A stretch of 14,352 nucleotides of DNA from Solirubrobacteraceae bacterium (GTDB lineage Bacteria > Actinomycetota > Thermoleophilia > Solirubrobacterales > Solirubrobacteraceae). The DNA lies in NCBI GenBank assembly GCA_025935735.1, contig JAICUS010000091.1, positions 1 through 14,352 on the forward strand, given 5' to 3'. A program made the translations under genes and the position numbers. The notes under the pieces were generated by a model. It was not told where the DNA came from and searched no databases. It saw nothing but the letters and a program-made list of their open reading frames with translations. Shown here one piece after another: positions 7,032 to 13,575 of this stretch (position 1 is the first letter of the stretch; each line of letters begins with the position of its first letter).

Positions 7032-7048
7032 GGTCACTGACTGTTACC
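7032..7048. promoter_or_regulatory. candidate operator in the divergent region before the binding-protein gene
   Basis: GGTCAC (7032-7037) and GTTACC (7043-7048) form an inverted repeat with one mismatch around TGACT, in the AT-richest part of the 159-base divergent gap. TTGAGT (7023-7028) just before it could act as a -35. The heptamer TCACTGA occurs here (7034-7040) and again at 7103-7109, close to the ribosome binding site. A repressor site controlling one or both divergent genes is plausible; I cannot name a regulator. Confidence 0.35.
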
Positions 7049-7080
7049 TGCACTCCCCCGGGTGCGTGGCCGCGACAGCC

Positions 7081-7096
7081 GGCGCCCGCAGGCGCC
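7081..7096 (+). promoter_or_regulatory. leader hairpin
   Basis: GGCGCC, loop CGCA, GGCGCC: a perfect 6-bp stem with a tetraloop in the untranslated leader of the substrate-binding protein, 23 bases before its ribosome binding site. It may stabilise the mRNA. I see no riboswitch-like architecture around it. Confidence 0.3.
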
Positions 7097-7119
7097 ATTG
7101 GATCACTGAAAGCCGAACA

Positions 7120-7124
7120 GGAGG
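7120..7124 (+). promoter_or_regulatory. strong ribosome binding site
   Basis: GGAGG ends eight bases before ATG 7133. It is the only strong Shine-Dalgarno sequence seen in the window and settles the start of the binding-protein gene, whose frame stays open for about 1 kb upstream. Confidence 0.8.
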
Positions 7125-7132
7125 TCGGGGCG

Positions 7133-8890
7133 ATGCGTCTGTCCCTTGGGCCGGCGGCGATCGTCGCTGCGCTCGCGGTCGCCGCATGCGGTGGCAGCAA
7201 CAACAAAAATGGCACTGGCCCGGGCACCAAGACCGGTGGCGGCACGTCGACGACGTCCACCGCCAACGGGTACGCCAACGTGGCGATCGACCAGGGTCAG
7301 CAGAAGGGCGGCACGCTGAACGTCGTGTCGGCCGAGGGCTGGGAGCACCTGGACCCGGGTGAGTCGTACTTCCAGATCGACTATCTGGTGGTGGACTCGA
7401 CGCAGCGGCCGCTGTACTCGTTCACCCCGGACAGCAAGCTGGTGCCCGACCTCGCCGCGGGCCCGCCGCAGATCAGCTCGGACGGCAAGATCGTCACGGT
7501 GAAGCTCCGCCCGGATGTGATGTGGTCGCCGCCGCTGAGCCGCGCCGTCACATCGGCGGACGTCAAGTACGCGTTCGAGCGCGACTTCAACCCGAACGTC
7601 CCGAACCCGTACGCGACGTCCTACTACCCGATCGTCGGCGCCGACAGGTCCAAGGGCGGCCCGATCTCCGGCATCGAGACGCCGGACAAGACGACGATCG
7701 TCTTCCACCTCACCAGCGACTTCGGCGCCACGTTCGTCCAGGCCCTGACGCTGCCGGGCAGCGCGCCGGTGCCCAAGAGCATCGCCGGCCCGATGGACAA
7801 GTCGAGCCCGTCCAAGTACGACACCGAGGTCACCAAGCAGGCCTTCAGCGGCCCGTACATGATCTCCGACTACAACGCCGGCCGGAGCATCACGCTGACC
7901 CGCAACCCGAACTGGAAGGCGAGCACGGACTTCCGCCCGGCCTACGCCGACGAGATCGACTGGAAGGCGGGCGGCGACGCCAACGTGCTGGCGCGCCAGA
8001 CGCTCAGCAGCCCCGACCTGCTGATGGCCGACGGGCCGCCGGCGCCGGTCCTCAAGACCGCCTACGAGAACCAGCGCAGCCAGCTGTCGATCTCCCCGCT
8101 GGGCAACTACTACGCGGCGCTGAACACCAAGGTCGCGCCGTTCGACAACGTCAACCTGCGCCGCGCGGTGGTGGCCGCTGCGGACCGCCAGGCCTACCTG
8201 CTCGCCCGCGGCGGGACGCTGGTCGGGCAGGTCATGACGCACTTCCTCGGGCCGGAGGTGGCGGGCTACCAAGAGGCGGGCGGCGCCAAGGGCTTCGGGA
8301 TCGACTTCATGAGCCACCCCACCGGTGACATGCAGGTGGCGTGCAAGTACATGAAGGCCGCCGGCTATCCGAATTGCAAGTACACCGGCAACGCCAAGGT
8401 GCTGATCGTCGGCTCCAACTCCGACCCGGGCCCGAAGGAGATGCAGATCGTCCAGTCCGGCCTGCAGAAGCTGGGGTTCAACGCGACGATCAAGGCCGTG
8501 CCGCAGCAGACGATGTACTCGAAGTTCTGCGGCTATGTGAAGGCCGAGGTGCAGGTGTGCCCGACGGCCGGCTGGATCGAGGACTTCCCGGATGCGTACG
8601 CGTATCTGTACGTGCCGTTCTCCGGCAAGTCGATCGTACCGGTCAACAACTCCAACTGGGCCCAGGAGGACAACCCGCAGATCAACGCGGCGATGGACAA
8701 GGCCGCGCAGATCACCGACCCCGGGCCGCGCCGGCAGGCGTGGGCGCAGATCGACAAGATGCTGGTGATGGACGCGCCGGCGATCCCGGAGATCTGGTCG
8801 TCGAACGCGCTGCTGAAGGGCACGCAGGTCAAGGGCGTGCTCGACAAGTGGAACGACGACTGGAACCTGGCGTTCAGCTCGCCGAAGTGA
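7133..8890 (+). CDS. ABC transporter substrate-binding lipoprotein, family 5 (peptide/nickel type)
   Basis: A 585-residue extracellular lipoprotein. The signal peptide MRLSLGPAAIVAALAVAAC ends in a lipobox with C19, followed by a flexible Gly/Ser/Thr/Asn linker to about residue 48. The body is a family 5 solute-binding protein (SBP_bac_5): GGTLNVVSAEGWEHLDPGE opens the mature domain, LVPDLAAGPP and TVKLRPDVMWSPP are the typical N-lobe strands, SADVKYAFERDFNP is the hallmark motif, and FSGPYMISDYNAG, FDNVNLRRAVVAAADR and DAPAIPEIWS follow in order. Such proteins deliver oligopeptides, sugars or metal chelates to an ABC permease. No permease or ATPase gene lies next to it: the neighbours are a divergent lipoprotein and an unrelated oxidoreductase, so it is an orphan binding protein, or its transporter is elsewhere. 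Strong ribosome binding site before, hairpin after: probably monocistronic and well expressed. Confidence 0.93.
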   Translation: MRLSLGPAAIVAALAVAACGGSNNKNGTGPGTKTGGGTSTTSTANGYANVAIDQGQQKGGTLNVVSAEGWEHLDPGESYFQIDYLVVDSTQRPLYSFTPDSKLVPDLAAGPPQISSDGKIVTVKLRPDVMWSPPLSRAVTSADVKYAFERDFNPNVPNPYATSYYPIVGADRSKGGPISGIETPDKTTIVFHLTSDFGATFVQALTLPGSAPVPKSIAGPMDKSSPSKYDTEVTKQAFSGPYMISDYNAGRSITLTRNPNWKASTDFRPAYADEIDWKAGGDANVLARQTLSSPDLLMADGPPAPVLKTAYENQRSQLSISPLGNYYAALNTKVAPFDNVNLRRAVVAAADRQAYLLARGGTLVGQVMTHFLGPEVAGYQEAGGAKGFGIDFMSHPTGDMQVACKYMKAAGYPNCKYTGNAKVLIVGSNSDPGPKEMQIVQSGLQKLGFNATIKAVPQQTMYSKFCGYVKAEVQVCPTAGWIEDFPDAYAYLYVPFSGKSIVPVNNSNWAQEDNPQINAAMDKAAQITDPGPRRQAWAQIDKMLVMDAPAIPEIWSSNALLKGTQVKGVLDKWNDDWNLAFSSPK

Positions 8891-8898
8891 TGTGAGCC

Positions 8899-8928
8899 CG
8901 CGGGCCCCGCGTCTGCGCGGGGCCCGCG
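8899..8928 (+). terminator. hairpin terminator after the binding-protein gene
   Basis: A 13-bp perfect stem (8899-8911 with 8916-8928) closes a four-base loop TCTG, beginning eight bases after the stop codon. There is no T tract, as is common for actinobacterial hairpin terminators. It separates the binding-protein gene from the GMC operon promoter. Confidence 0.75.
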
Positions 8929-8970
8929 ATGTATCAGGGCTCGCGGCTGCGCGCTCTTGCCCGCATGACC

Positions 8971-9000
8971 TTGACCCCGGGGATCCGGCAGGCGTAGGTT
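8971..9000 (+). promoter_or_regulatory. sigma-70-like promoter of the GMC operon, probably leaderless
   Basis: TTGACC (8971-8976) and TAGGTT (8995-9000) are spaced by 18 bases and resemble a housekeeping -35/-10 pair. Only seven bases separate the -10 from ATG 9008, so transcription should start at or within a base or two of the A of the start codon. There is no Shine-Dalgarno sequence, which agrees with a leaderless mRNA. Confidence 0.55.
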
Positions 9001-9007
9001 CGCCGCG

Positions 9008-11686
9008 ATGCCCGCCATGCAACAAACCGCATCAGCCGCGACCCTCGCGCCGACCGCCGCCGAGCGTCGCCTGACCGCGCTCCTGCGCGCCTTCGCGGGG
9101 GTGTTCCTGCTCGCGGTGCTGGCCTACGTCGCCGCGCCGTTCTTCGCGGACGCGTTCCGCAAGGCGCCGTTCGCGGCCAACTCCGTGGCCAAGGTGAGCG
9201 CGCTCGGGCTCGCCGCCCTGTACGCGGCGGGCGACGTCCGCCGCCGCCGCGGGCTGGTGGCGATCGTGATCGCCGCGCACGTCGTGTCCGTGCTGGCCAT
9301 GGCGTCGATGCTGCTCTTCGCCGACGGCGACACGGCGCTGCTGCCCTGGGCGATCGGGCTGGACGGCGTGATCGCCGGGCTGCTGCTCTGGTTCTACGTC
9401 GCCGCGCGCGGGCCGGCGGGCGAGGGGGCGGACGACGGGGGCGCGCGGGTGCCGCTGCTGATCGCCGCCGCGCTGTTCGCGGCCGCCGCCGTCGCCTATG
9501 AGGTCGCCGGCTTCACCATCGCCGATCCCGCGCTGCCGCTGGTCACGAACTCCGTCGTCGAGGGCTTCGTGCTCGCCGCGCTCTGCCTCTACGCGGCGCG
9601 CCGCGAGCTGGCCGCGGCCGGGCCGGTCGCCGCGTCGCTGGCGCTCTCCGTGCTCGCCGGCGCCGTGCTGCTGATCTTCGGCAAGGGCGCGTCCTGGCCG
9701 GTGCTGGTGGCGAGCGCGGTCGTGGCGGTTGCCGTCGCGGTCGTGTCCGTCCTCGCCTGGCGCAAGCGCTACGGGCTCGTGTTCCTGCAGCCGGTCGAGT
9801 ACCGCTCGGTGATGGCCTGCGCGGAGGTCCTGATCGCCGGCGCCGACGAGCAGATCCCGCCCGCGGACGTCGCCGCCAACGTCGAGAAGTACCTCTCGAA
9901 GATCCGCGCGCACCGGCGCTGGCTCTACCGGGTCGTGCTGTTCGGGATCGAGCTCACCCCGCTGCTCACGCTGCGCCCGCCGCTCTCGCTGCTGGAGCCG
10001 CAGGCGCGCCGCGCGTTCCTCGTCGCGCACTTCGAGGACCCGCCGGCGTGGCCGCCGTTCCTCAAGCACGCGGTGATGATCATGATCCGCATCTGCCAGC
10101 AGCTCAGCTTCGCGGGCTACTACAGCGACCCGCGCTCCTGGCCGTCGATCGGTTACACGCCGTTCAGCGCGCGCCCGCGCGAGACGCCGCTCCCCGAGCC
10201 CGGCCCGCACCCGCTGGACGTCATCCGCAACGAGAACCTCGGCGTGACCCAGCTGGAGGCCGACGTGTGCATCGTCGGCAGCGGCGCGGGCGGCGGCATC
10301 CTCGCCTACGAGCTCGCCAAGGCCGGCCGCAGCGTGCTGATCCTCGAGCGCGGCCAGTACGTCGAGCCGCGCGAGTTCAACGAGGACGAGGTCGGGATGA
10401 TCGGCCGGCTGTACGCCGACGGCGTGATGCAGCAGACCGAGGACTGGCGCTTCACCGTGCTGCAGGGCTCCTGCGTGGGCGGCTCGACGACGGTCAACAA
10501 CGCGGTCTGCTTCGCGCCGCCGGAAGAGGTCGTCGCGGGCTGGGAGGCGATCGACGCGCCGCGGCTCTACGACAGCGTGGGCGCGGTCGAGTCCTTCCTG
10601 CGCGTGTCCCGCCAGCCGCCGGGTCCGCTCAACCCGTCGGGCGCGGAGTACCTCGCGGCGGCGCGCAAGCGGCCGGAGCTCGCCGACGCGGACATCGTGC
10701 GCGCGAACATCGACGGCTGCCTCGGCTGCGGCTACTGCAACATCGGCTGCAAGTGGGGCCACAAGCTCTCGATGCTGGAGACCGCGCTGCCGTGGGCGCA
10801 GCGGGACTTCCCCGGCAAGGTGAAGATCCTGTCCGACTGCGAGGTCGACCGGCTGATCACCCGCAGCGGCTCCACGAAGTCGGTCAGCGCGCTGCGGGCG
10901 ACGCTCGCCGACGGCCGCGGCATCACGGTCCACGCGAAGACCTACGTGGTGGCGGCGGGCGCCGTGGGGTCGAGCTACCTGCTGCTGCGCAGCGGCGTGG
11001 GCGGCGTCCCGGTCGGCAAGGGCTTCTCCTGCAACATGGGCGCGCCGCTGACCGCCGAGTTCGCCTCGCCGCAGCGCGCCTTCGCCGGCCTGCAGATCTC
11101 GCACTACGGGCTGCCGGTGGAGCGCGGGTTCGCGTTCGAGACCTGGTTCAACCCGCCCGTCTCGCAGGCGCTGAACATGCCGGGCTGGTTCGAGCAGCAC
11201 TTCCACAACATGCGCCGCTACGAGCATCTGATGGCCGTCGGCGTGATCGTGGGCACCGGCAGCTACGGGTGGATCTCCCAGGCGCTGACCGGCGGGCCGG
11301 GAATCAACTTCACGCCGCGCGAGGCGGACCTGCGGACCATGCACCGCGGGCTGAAGCTGCTCGGCGAGATCCTCTTCGAGGCGGGCGCGGAGCGGGTGAT
11401 GCTCAACGCCTGGGACTACGTCGAGATGCGCTCCGCCGACGAGCTGGCCAAGCTCGAGCCGGTCGTCATGAACGGCGACAACGTCACGCTCGGCACCGGC
11501 CACCCGCAGGGCGGCAACCCGGTCGGGCTCGACCACAAGCGCTCGGTGGTCGACCGCGACTTCCGCGTCCACGGCTACTCGAACCTCCACGTGTGCGACG
11601 CGAGCGTGTTCCCGTCGAGTGTGACGGTGAACCCGCAGCTCACCGTGATGAGCCTCGCCCACTACGCCGCGGGGCGCATCGCATGA
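9008..11686 (+). CDS. membrane-fused GMC oxidoreductase, long-chain alcohol oxidase-like
   Basis: An 892-residue flavoprotein in three parts. Residues about 25-252 hold eight hydrophobic helices in what looks like a duplicated four-helix unit. Residues about 260-400 resemble the gluconate 2-dehydrogenase subunit 3-like N-terminal region of FAO-type GMC enzymes (VEYRSVMACAEVLIAG, then FAGYYSDPRSWPSIGY). Residues about 420-892 are the GMC domain: FAD motif GSGAGGG from 424, ILERG, VGGSTTVNNAVCF, a cysteine cluster C571-x2-C574-x2-C577-x3-C581, GTGHPQGG (H832) and the closing DASVFPSSVTVNPQLT (N875). H832 and N875 are the likely catalytic pair. The family oxidises alcohols such as long-chain fatty alcohols; the electron acceptor here may be in the membrane (inference). 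The start is set by the leaderless promoter; ATG 9017 is an alternative. It overlaps the next gene by ATGA. Confidence 0.9.
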   Translation: MPAMQQTASAATLAPTAAERRLTALLRAFAGVFLLAVLAYVAAPFFADAFRKAPFAANSVAKVSALGLAALYAAGDVRRRRGLVAIVIAAHVVSVLAMASMLLFADGDTALLPWAIGLDGVIAGLLLWFYVAARGPAGEGADDGGARVPLLIAAALFAAAAVAYEVAGFTIADPALPLVTNSVVEGFVLAALCLYAARRELAAAGPVAASLALSVLAGAVLLIFGKGASWPVLVASAVVAVAVAVVSVLAWRKRYGLVFLQPVEYRSVMACAEVLIAGADEQIPPADVAANVEKYLSKIRAHRRWLYRVVLFGIELTPLLTLRPPLSLLEPQARRAFLVAHFEDPPAWPPFLKHAVMIMIRICQQLSFAGYYSDPRSWPSIGYTPFSARPRETPLPEPGPHPLDVIRNENLGVTQLEADVCIVGSGAGGGILAYELAKAGRSVLILERGQYVEPREFNEDEVGMIGRLYADGVMQQTEDWRFTVLQGSCVGGSTTVNNAVCFAPPEEVVAGWEAIDAPRLYDSVGAVESFLRVSRQPPGPLNPSGAEYLAAARKRPELADADIVRANIDGCLGCGYCNIGCKWGHKLSMLETALPWAQRDFPGKVKILSDCEVDRLITRSGSTKSVSALRATLADGRGITVHAKTYVVAAGAVGSSYLLLRSGVGGVPVGKGFSCNMGAPLTAEFASPQRAFAGLQISHYGLPVERGFAFETWFNPPVSQALNMPGWFEQHFHNMRRYEHLMAVGVIVGTGSYGWISQALTGGPGINFTPREADLRTMHRGLKLLGEILFEAGAERVMLNAWDYVEMRSADELAKLEPVVMNGDNVTLGTGHPQGGNPVGLDHKRSVVDRDFRVHGYSNLHVCDASVFPSSVTVNPQLTVMSLAHYAAGRIA

Positions 11687-12177
11687 TCACCCCGCTGCGC
11701 GTCCTCGGCGTGCTCGCGTTCTACGTGGCGATGTTCATCGTCATCCGGCTCTCGCGCCGGCAGATCTCCGACTTCGAGCAGCGGACGTTCCTGGCCATCT
11801 CCATCGCCTGGGCGCTGCCCGTGTTCATCGCCAACTGGCTGCTGTACAAGGCAGGCGCGATGAGCTTCCTGCCCTGGGTGAACAACTTCATGCACACGTT
11901 CCTGTGGATCGGGCTCTGCCTGTCCTGGCTGTATCTCGGGGTGCGCGAGACGCAGCCGCTGTGGATCCAGTTCCTGCTGTTCACCACGTTCTCGCTGGTG
12001 GTCAAGTACGCCGAGCAGAAGCTGTTCGGCACCTGGGAGCACGACAACTTCTTCGGCATCGGCGGCAACGGCGCGTACGTGCTCGGCTGGTCGCTGGCCG
12101 ACGGCACCTACCCGATCCTCACGCTGTACGGGATCAGGCTCGCGGCCCGCCGGCTCGACGGCCTGGCCGTGATCTGA
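11683..12177 (+). CDS. five-helix membrane protein coupled to the GMC oxidoreductase, unknown function
   Basis: A 164-residue integral membrane protein that I do not recognise. Hydrophobic segments lie at about residues 7-24, 36-56, 66-88, 94-112 and 122-150. Polar residues fall at helix ends or within helices: FIANWLLY, WVNNFMHTFLWIG (N, H), and a conserved-looking loop WEHDNFFGIGGNGAYVLGW before the last helix. The start ATG overlaps the GMC stop as ATGA, so the two are made together. Stable pairing with the GMC enzyme, as a membrane anchor, quinone site or substrate channel, is a reasonable inference, but no cofactor motif is visible; the single histidines do not form a haem pair I can identify. 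It begins far inside a longer open frame whose upstream part is Arg-rich noise. Its stop is one base from that of the convergent FAD oxidase. Confidence 0.8.
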   Translation: MITPLRVLGVLAFYVAMFIVIRLSRRQISDFEQRTFLAISIAWALPVFIANWLLYKAGAMSFLPWVNNFMHTFLWIGLCLSWLYLGVRETQPLWIQFLLFTTFSLVVKYAEQKLFGTWEHDNFFGIGGNGAYVLGWSLADGTYPILTLYGIRLAARRLDGLAVI

Positions 12178-12178
12178 C

Positions 12179-13573
12179 TCACTCGTTGATCGGTACCAGC
12201 CCGGCGGGAGCGAGCTTGGCGATCGCCACCACCCTGCGCGTCGGCTGCCGGCCGGCGTCCTCCGCGCGCTCCTGGCGCGCGACGGCCTCGCGGACGACCC
12301 GGCCGCCGAGGTAGCGGAAGGGCTCCGGCGGCAGCCAGCCGCCGGTGGGCTCGCGGGCCAGCCCGCAGCTGGCCCACTCGTCGTCGAGGCCGAGCGCCAG
12401 CGACGCGAGGATGCGGCCGCCGAGCCGCGACGGGCCGACCCCGTTGCCCGAGTAGCCCGCGCCGCACAGCAGGTCCTCGCGGCCGCCGAGCCGCCAGAAG
12501 AACGGGAGCCCGACGGCGGTGCGGTCGATCGGGCCCGTCCACGTGTGGGTGATCTCGGCGTCGGCGAGCCGCGGGTAGATGTGGCGCAGCCCGGCGAGCA
12601 CCTCGTGCACGCGCGGCGACGGCCCCTCGAAGGTGCTCCCGACGTGGCGGCCGAACGCGAGCGCCCCGCCGCCCTGGCCGAACGCCAGGCGGCCGTCGAG
12701 CGTCGTCCGGTAGTAGTTGACGAGCAGGCGCGAGTCGTCGATGCACATGCCGCTCGTCCAGCCGATCTCCCGCAGCCGCTCCGGGATCGGCGCGGTGGCG
12801 ACGATGTCGCTGGCGATCACCACGATCGCCCGCCGTACCTCGCGCAGCCGCGAGGCCCAGGCGTTCATCGCGATCACCACCCGATCCGCGGTGACCGTGC
12901 CGGACGCGGTGCGGACCACGGGCGGGCGGCCGCGGTCGAGCGCGGTCATCGGCGAGTGCTCGAAGATCCGCACGCCCTGCTCCAGCGCCACCCGGCGCAG
13001 GCCGCGGGCGAGCCGCGCCGGCTGGACGGTCGCCGCCGTGGGCTCGAAGACGCCCGCCACGTGCGACGCCGACCCGGAGCGCCGGGCGACCTCCTCGGGG
13101 CTGACCCGCTCGAACGGCTGCGCCCCGAGGCGCTCGGCGGCGGCGATCGTCGACTCCCAGGCGCCCACCTGCTTGGCGTTGGTGGCGGTCCACAGCCACC
13201 CGTCCTCGCGCACATGGGCATCGATGTCGTGCTCGCGGCAGAACGCCGCGATCTCGCCGACGTTGTCGGCCGACGCCCGCGCGAGGCGCAGCGCCTCCAC
13301 GCTCCCGCACACCGCCTCGAGCGCCTCGAGCTTGGCCCACAGCGAGAGCACGAACCCGCCGTTGCGCCCGCTCGCACCGCCGCCGCAGACGTCGCCCTCG
13401 ACGACGGCGACGTCCAGCGACGGCCGCTCGCGCTTGAGCGTCAGCGCGGTCCAGAGCCCCGTGAACCCGCCGCCGACGATGCACACGTCCGCGCGCACGT
13501 CGCCGCTCAGCGGGGGCTGATCCTCCGCCCCCGCCAGCGCCTCCTGCAACCACAGGCTCCGGTCCTGCGCCAT
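12179..13573 (-). CDS. FAD-dependent amine/amino acid oxidase (DadA/PuuB-like)
   Basis: A 464-residue DAO-superfamily flavoprotein, probably cytoplasmic (no signal peptide). The FAD-binding GGGFTG is at about residues 34-39, followed by the acidic residue of VAVVEGD at the end of the second strand. GGGASGRNGGFVLS is the second diagnostic motif. RLARGLRRVALEQGVRIFE and ADRVVIAMNAW mark the later Rossmann strands, and LLCGAGYSGNGVGPSRLGGRILA near residue 400 is the C-terminal FAD motif. These match gamma-glutamylputrescine oxidoreductase and D-amino acid or glycine oxidase relatives; which substrate cannot be told. The ATG is two bases after the stop of the branched-chain-type binding protein, so uptake and oxidation are probably linked. 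The terminal 50 residues, rich in Arg and Ala, extend past the usual end of the fold. Confidence 0.9.
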   Translation of the reverse strand: MAQDRSLWLQEALAGAEDQPPLSGDVRADVCIVGGGFTGLWTALTLKRERPSLDVAVVEGDVCGGGASGRNGGFVLSLWAKLEALEAVCGSVEALRLARASADNVGEIAAFCREHDIDAHVREDGWLWTATNAKQVGAWESTIAAAERLGAQPFERVSPEEVARRSGSASHVAGVFEPTAATVQPARLARGLRRVALEQGVRIFEHSPMTALDRGRPPVVRTASGTVTADRVVIAMNAWASRLREVRRAIVVIASDIVATAPIPERLREIGWTSGMCIDDSRLLVNYYRTTLDGRLAFGQGGGALAFGRHVGSTFEGPSPRVHEVLAGLRHIYPRLADAEITHTWTGPIDRTAVGLPFFWRLGGREDLLCGAGYSGNGVGPSRLGGRILASLALGLDDEWASCGLAREPTGGWLPPEPFRYLGGRVVREAVARQERAEDAGRQPTRRVVAIAKLAPAGLVPINE

Positions 13574-13575
13574 CG

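Noticed and set aside
6137..7132. A long N-terminal extension of the binding-protein frame
   Set aside because: The upstream part is Arg/Ala/Pro-rich and opposite the lipoprotein gene; the signal peptide and GGAGG fix the start at 7133.
7103..9025. A long minus-strand frame opposite the binding-protein gene
   Set aside because: Same Arg/Val/His-rich shadow composition, no start signal and no domain; the plus strand carries a recognisable family 5 binding protein with a strong ribosome binding site.
9032..11662. A very long open frame on the minus strand opposite the GMC gene
   Set aside because: Its translation is a low-complexity mix of Arg, Ala, Val, Asp and His without motifs, as expected opposite a GC-rich gene; the plus-strand product has clear GMC motifs along its length.
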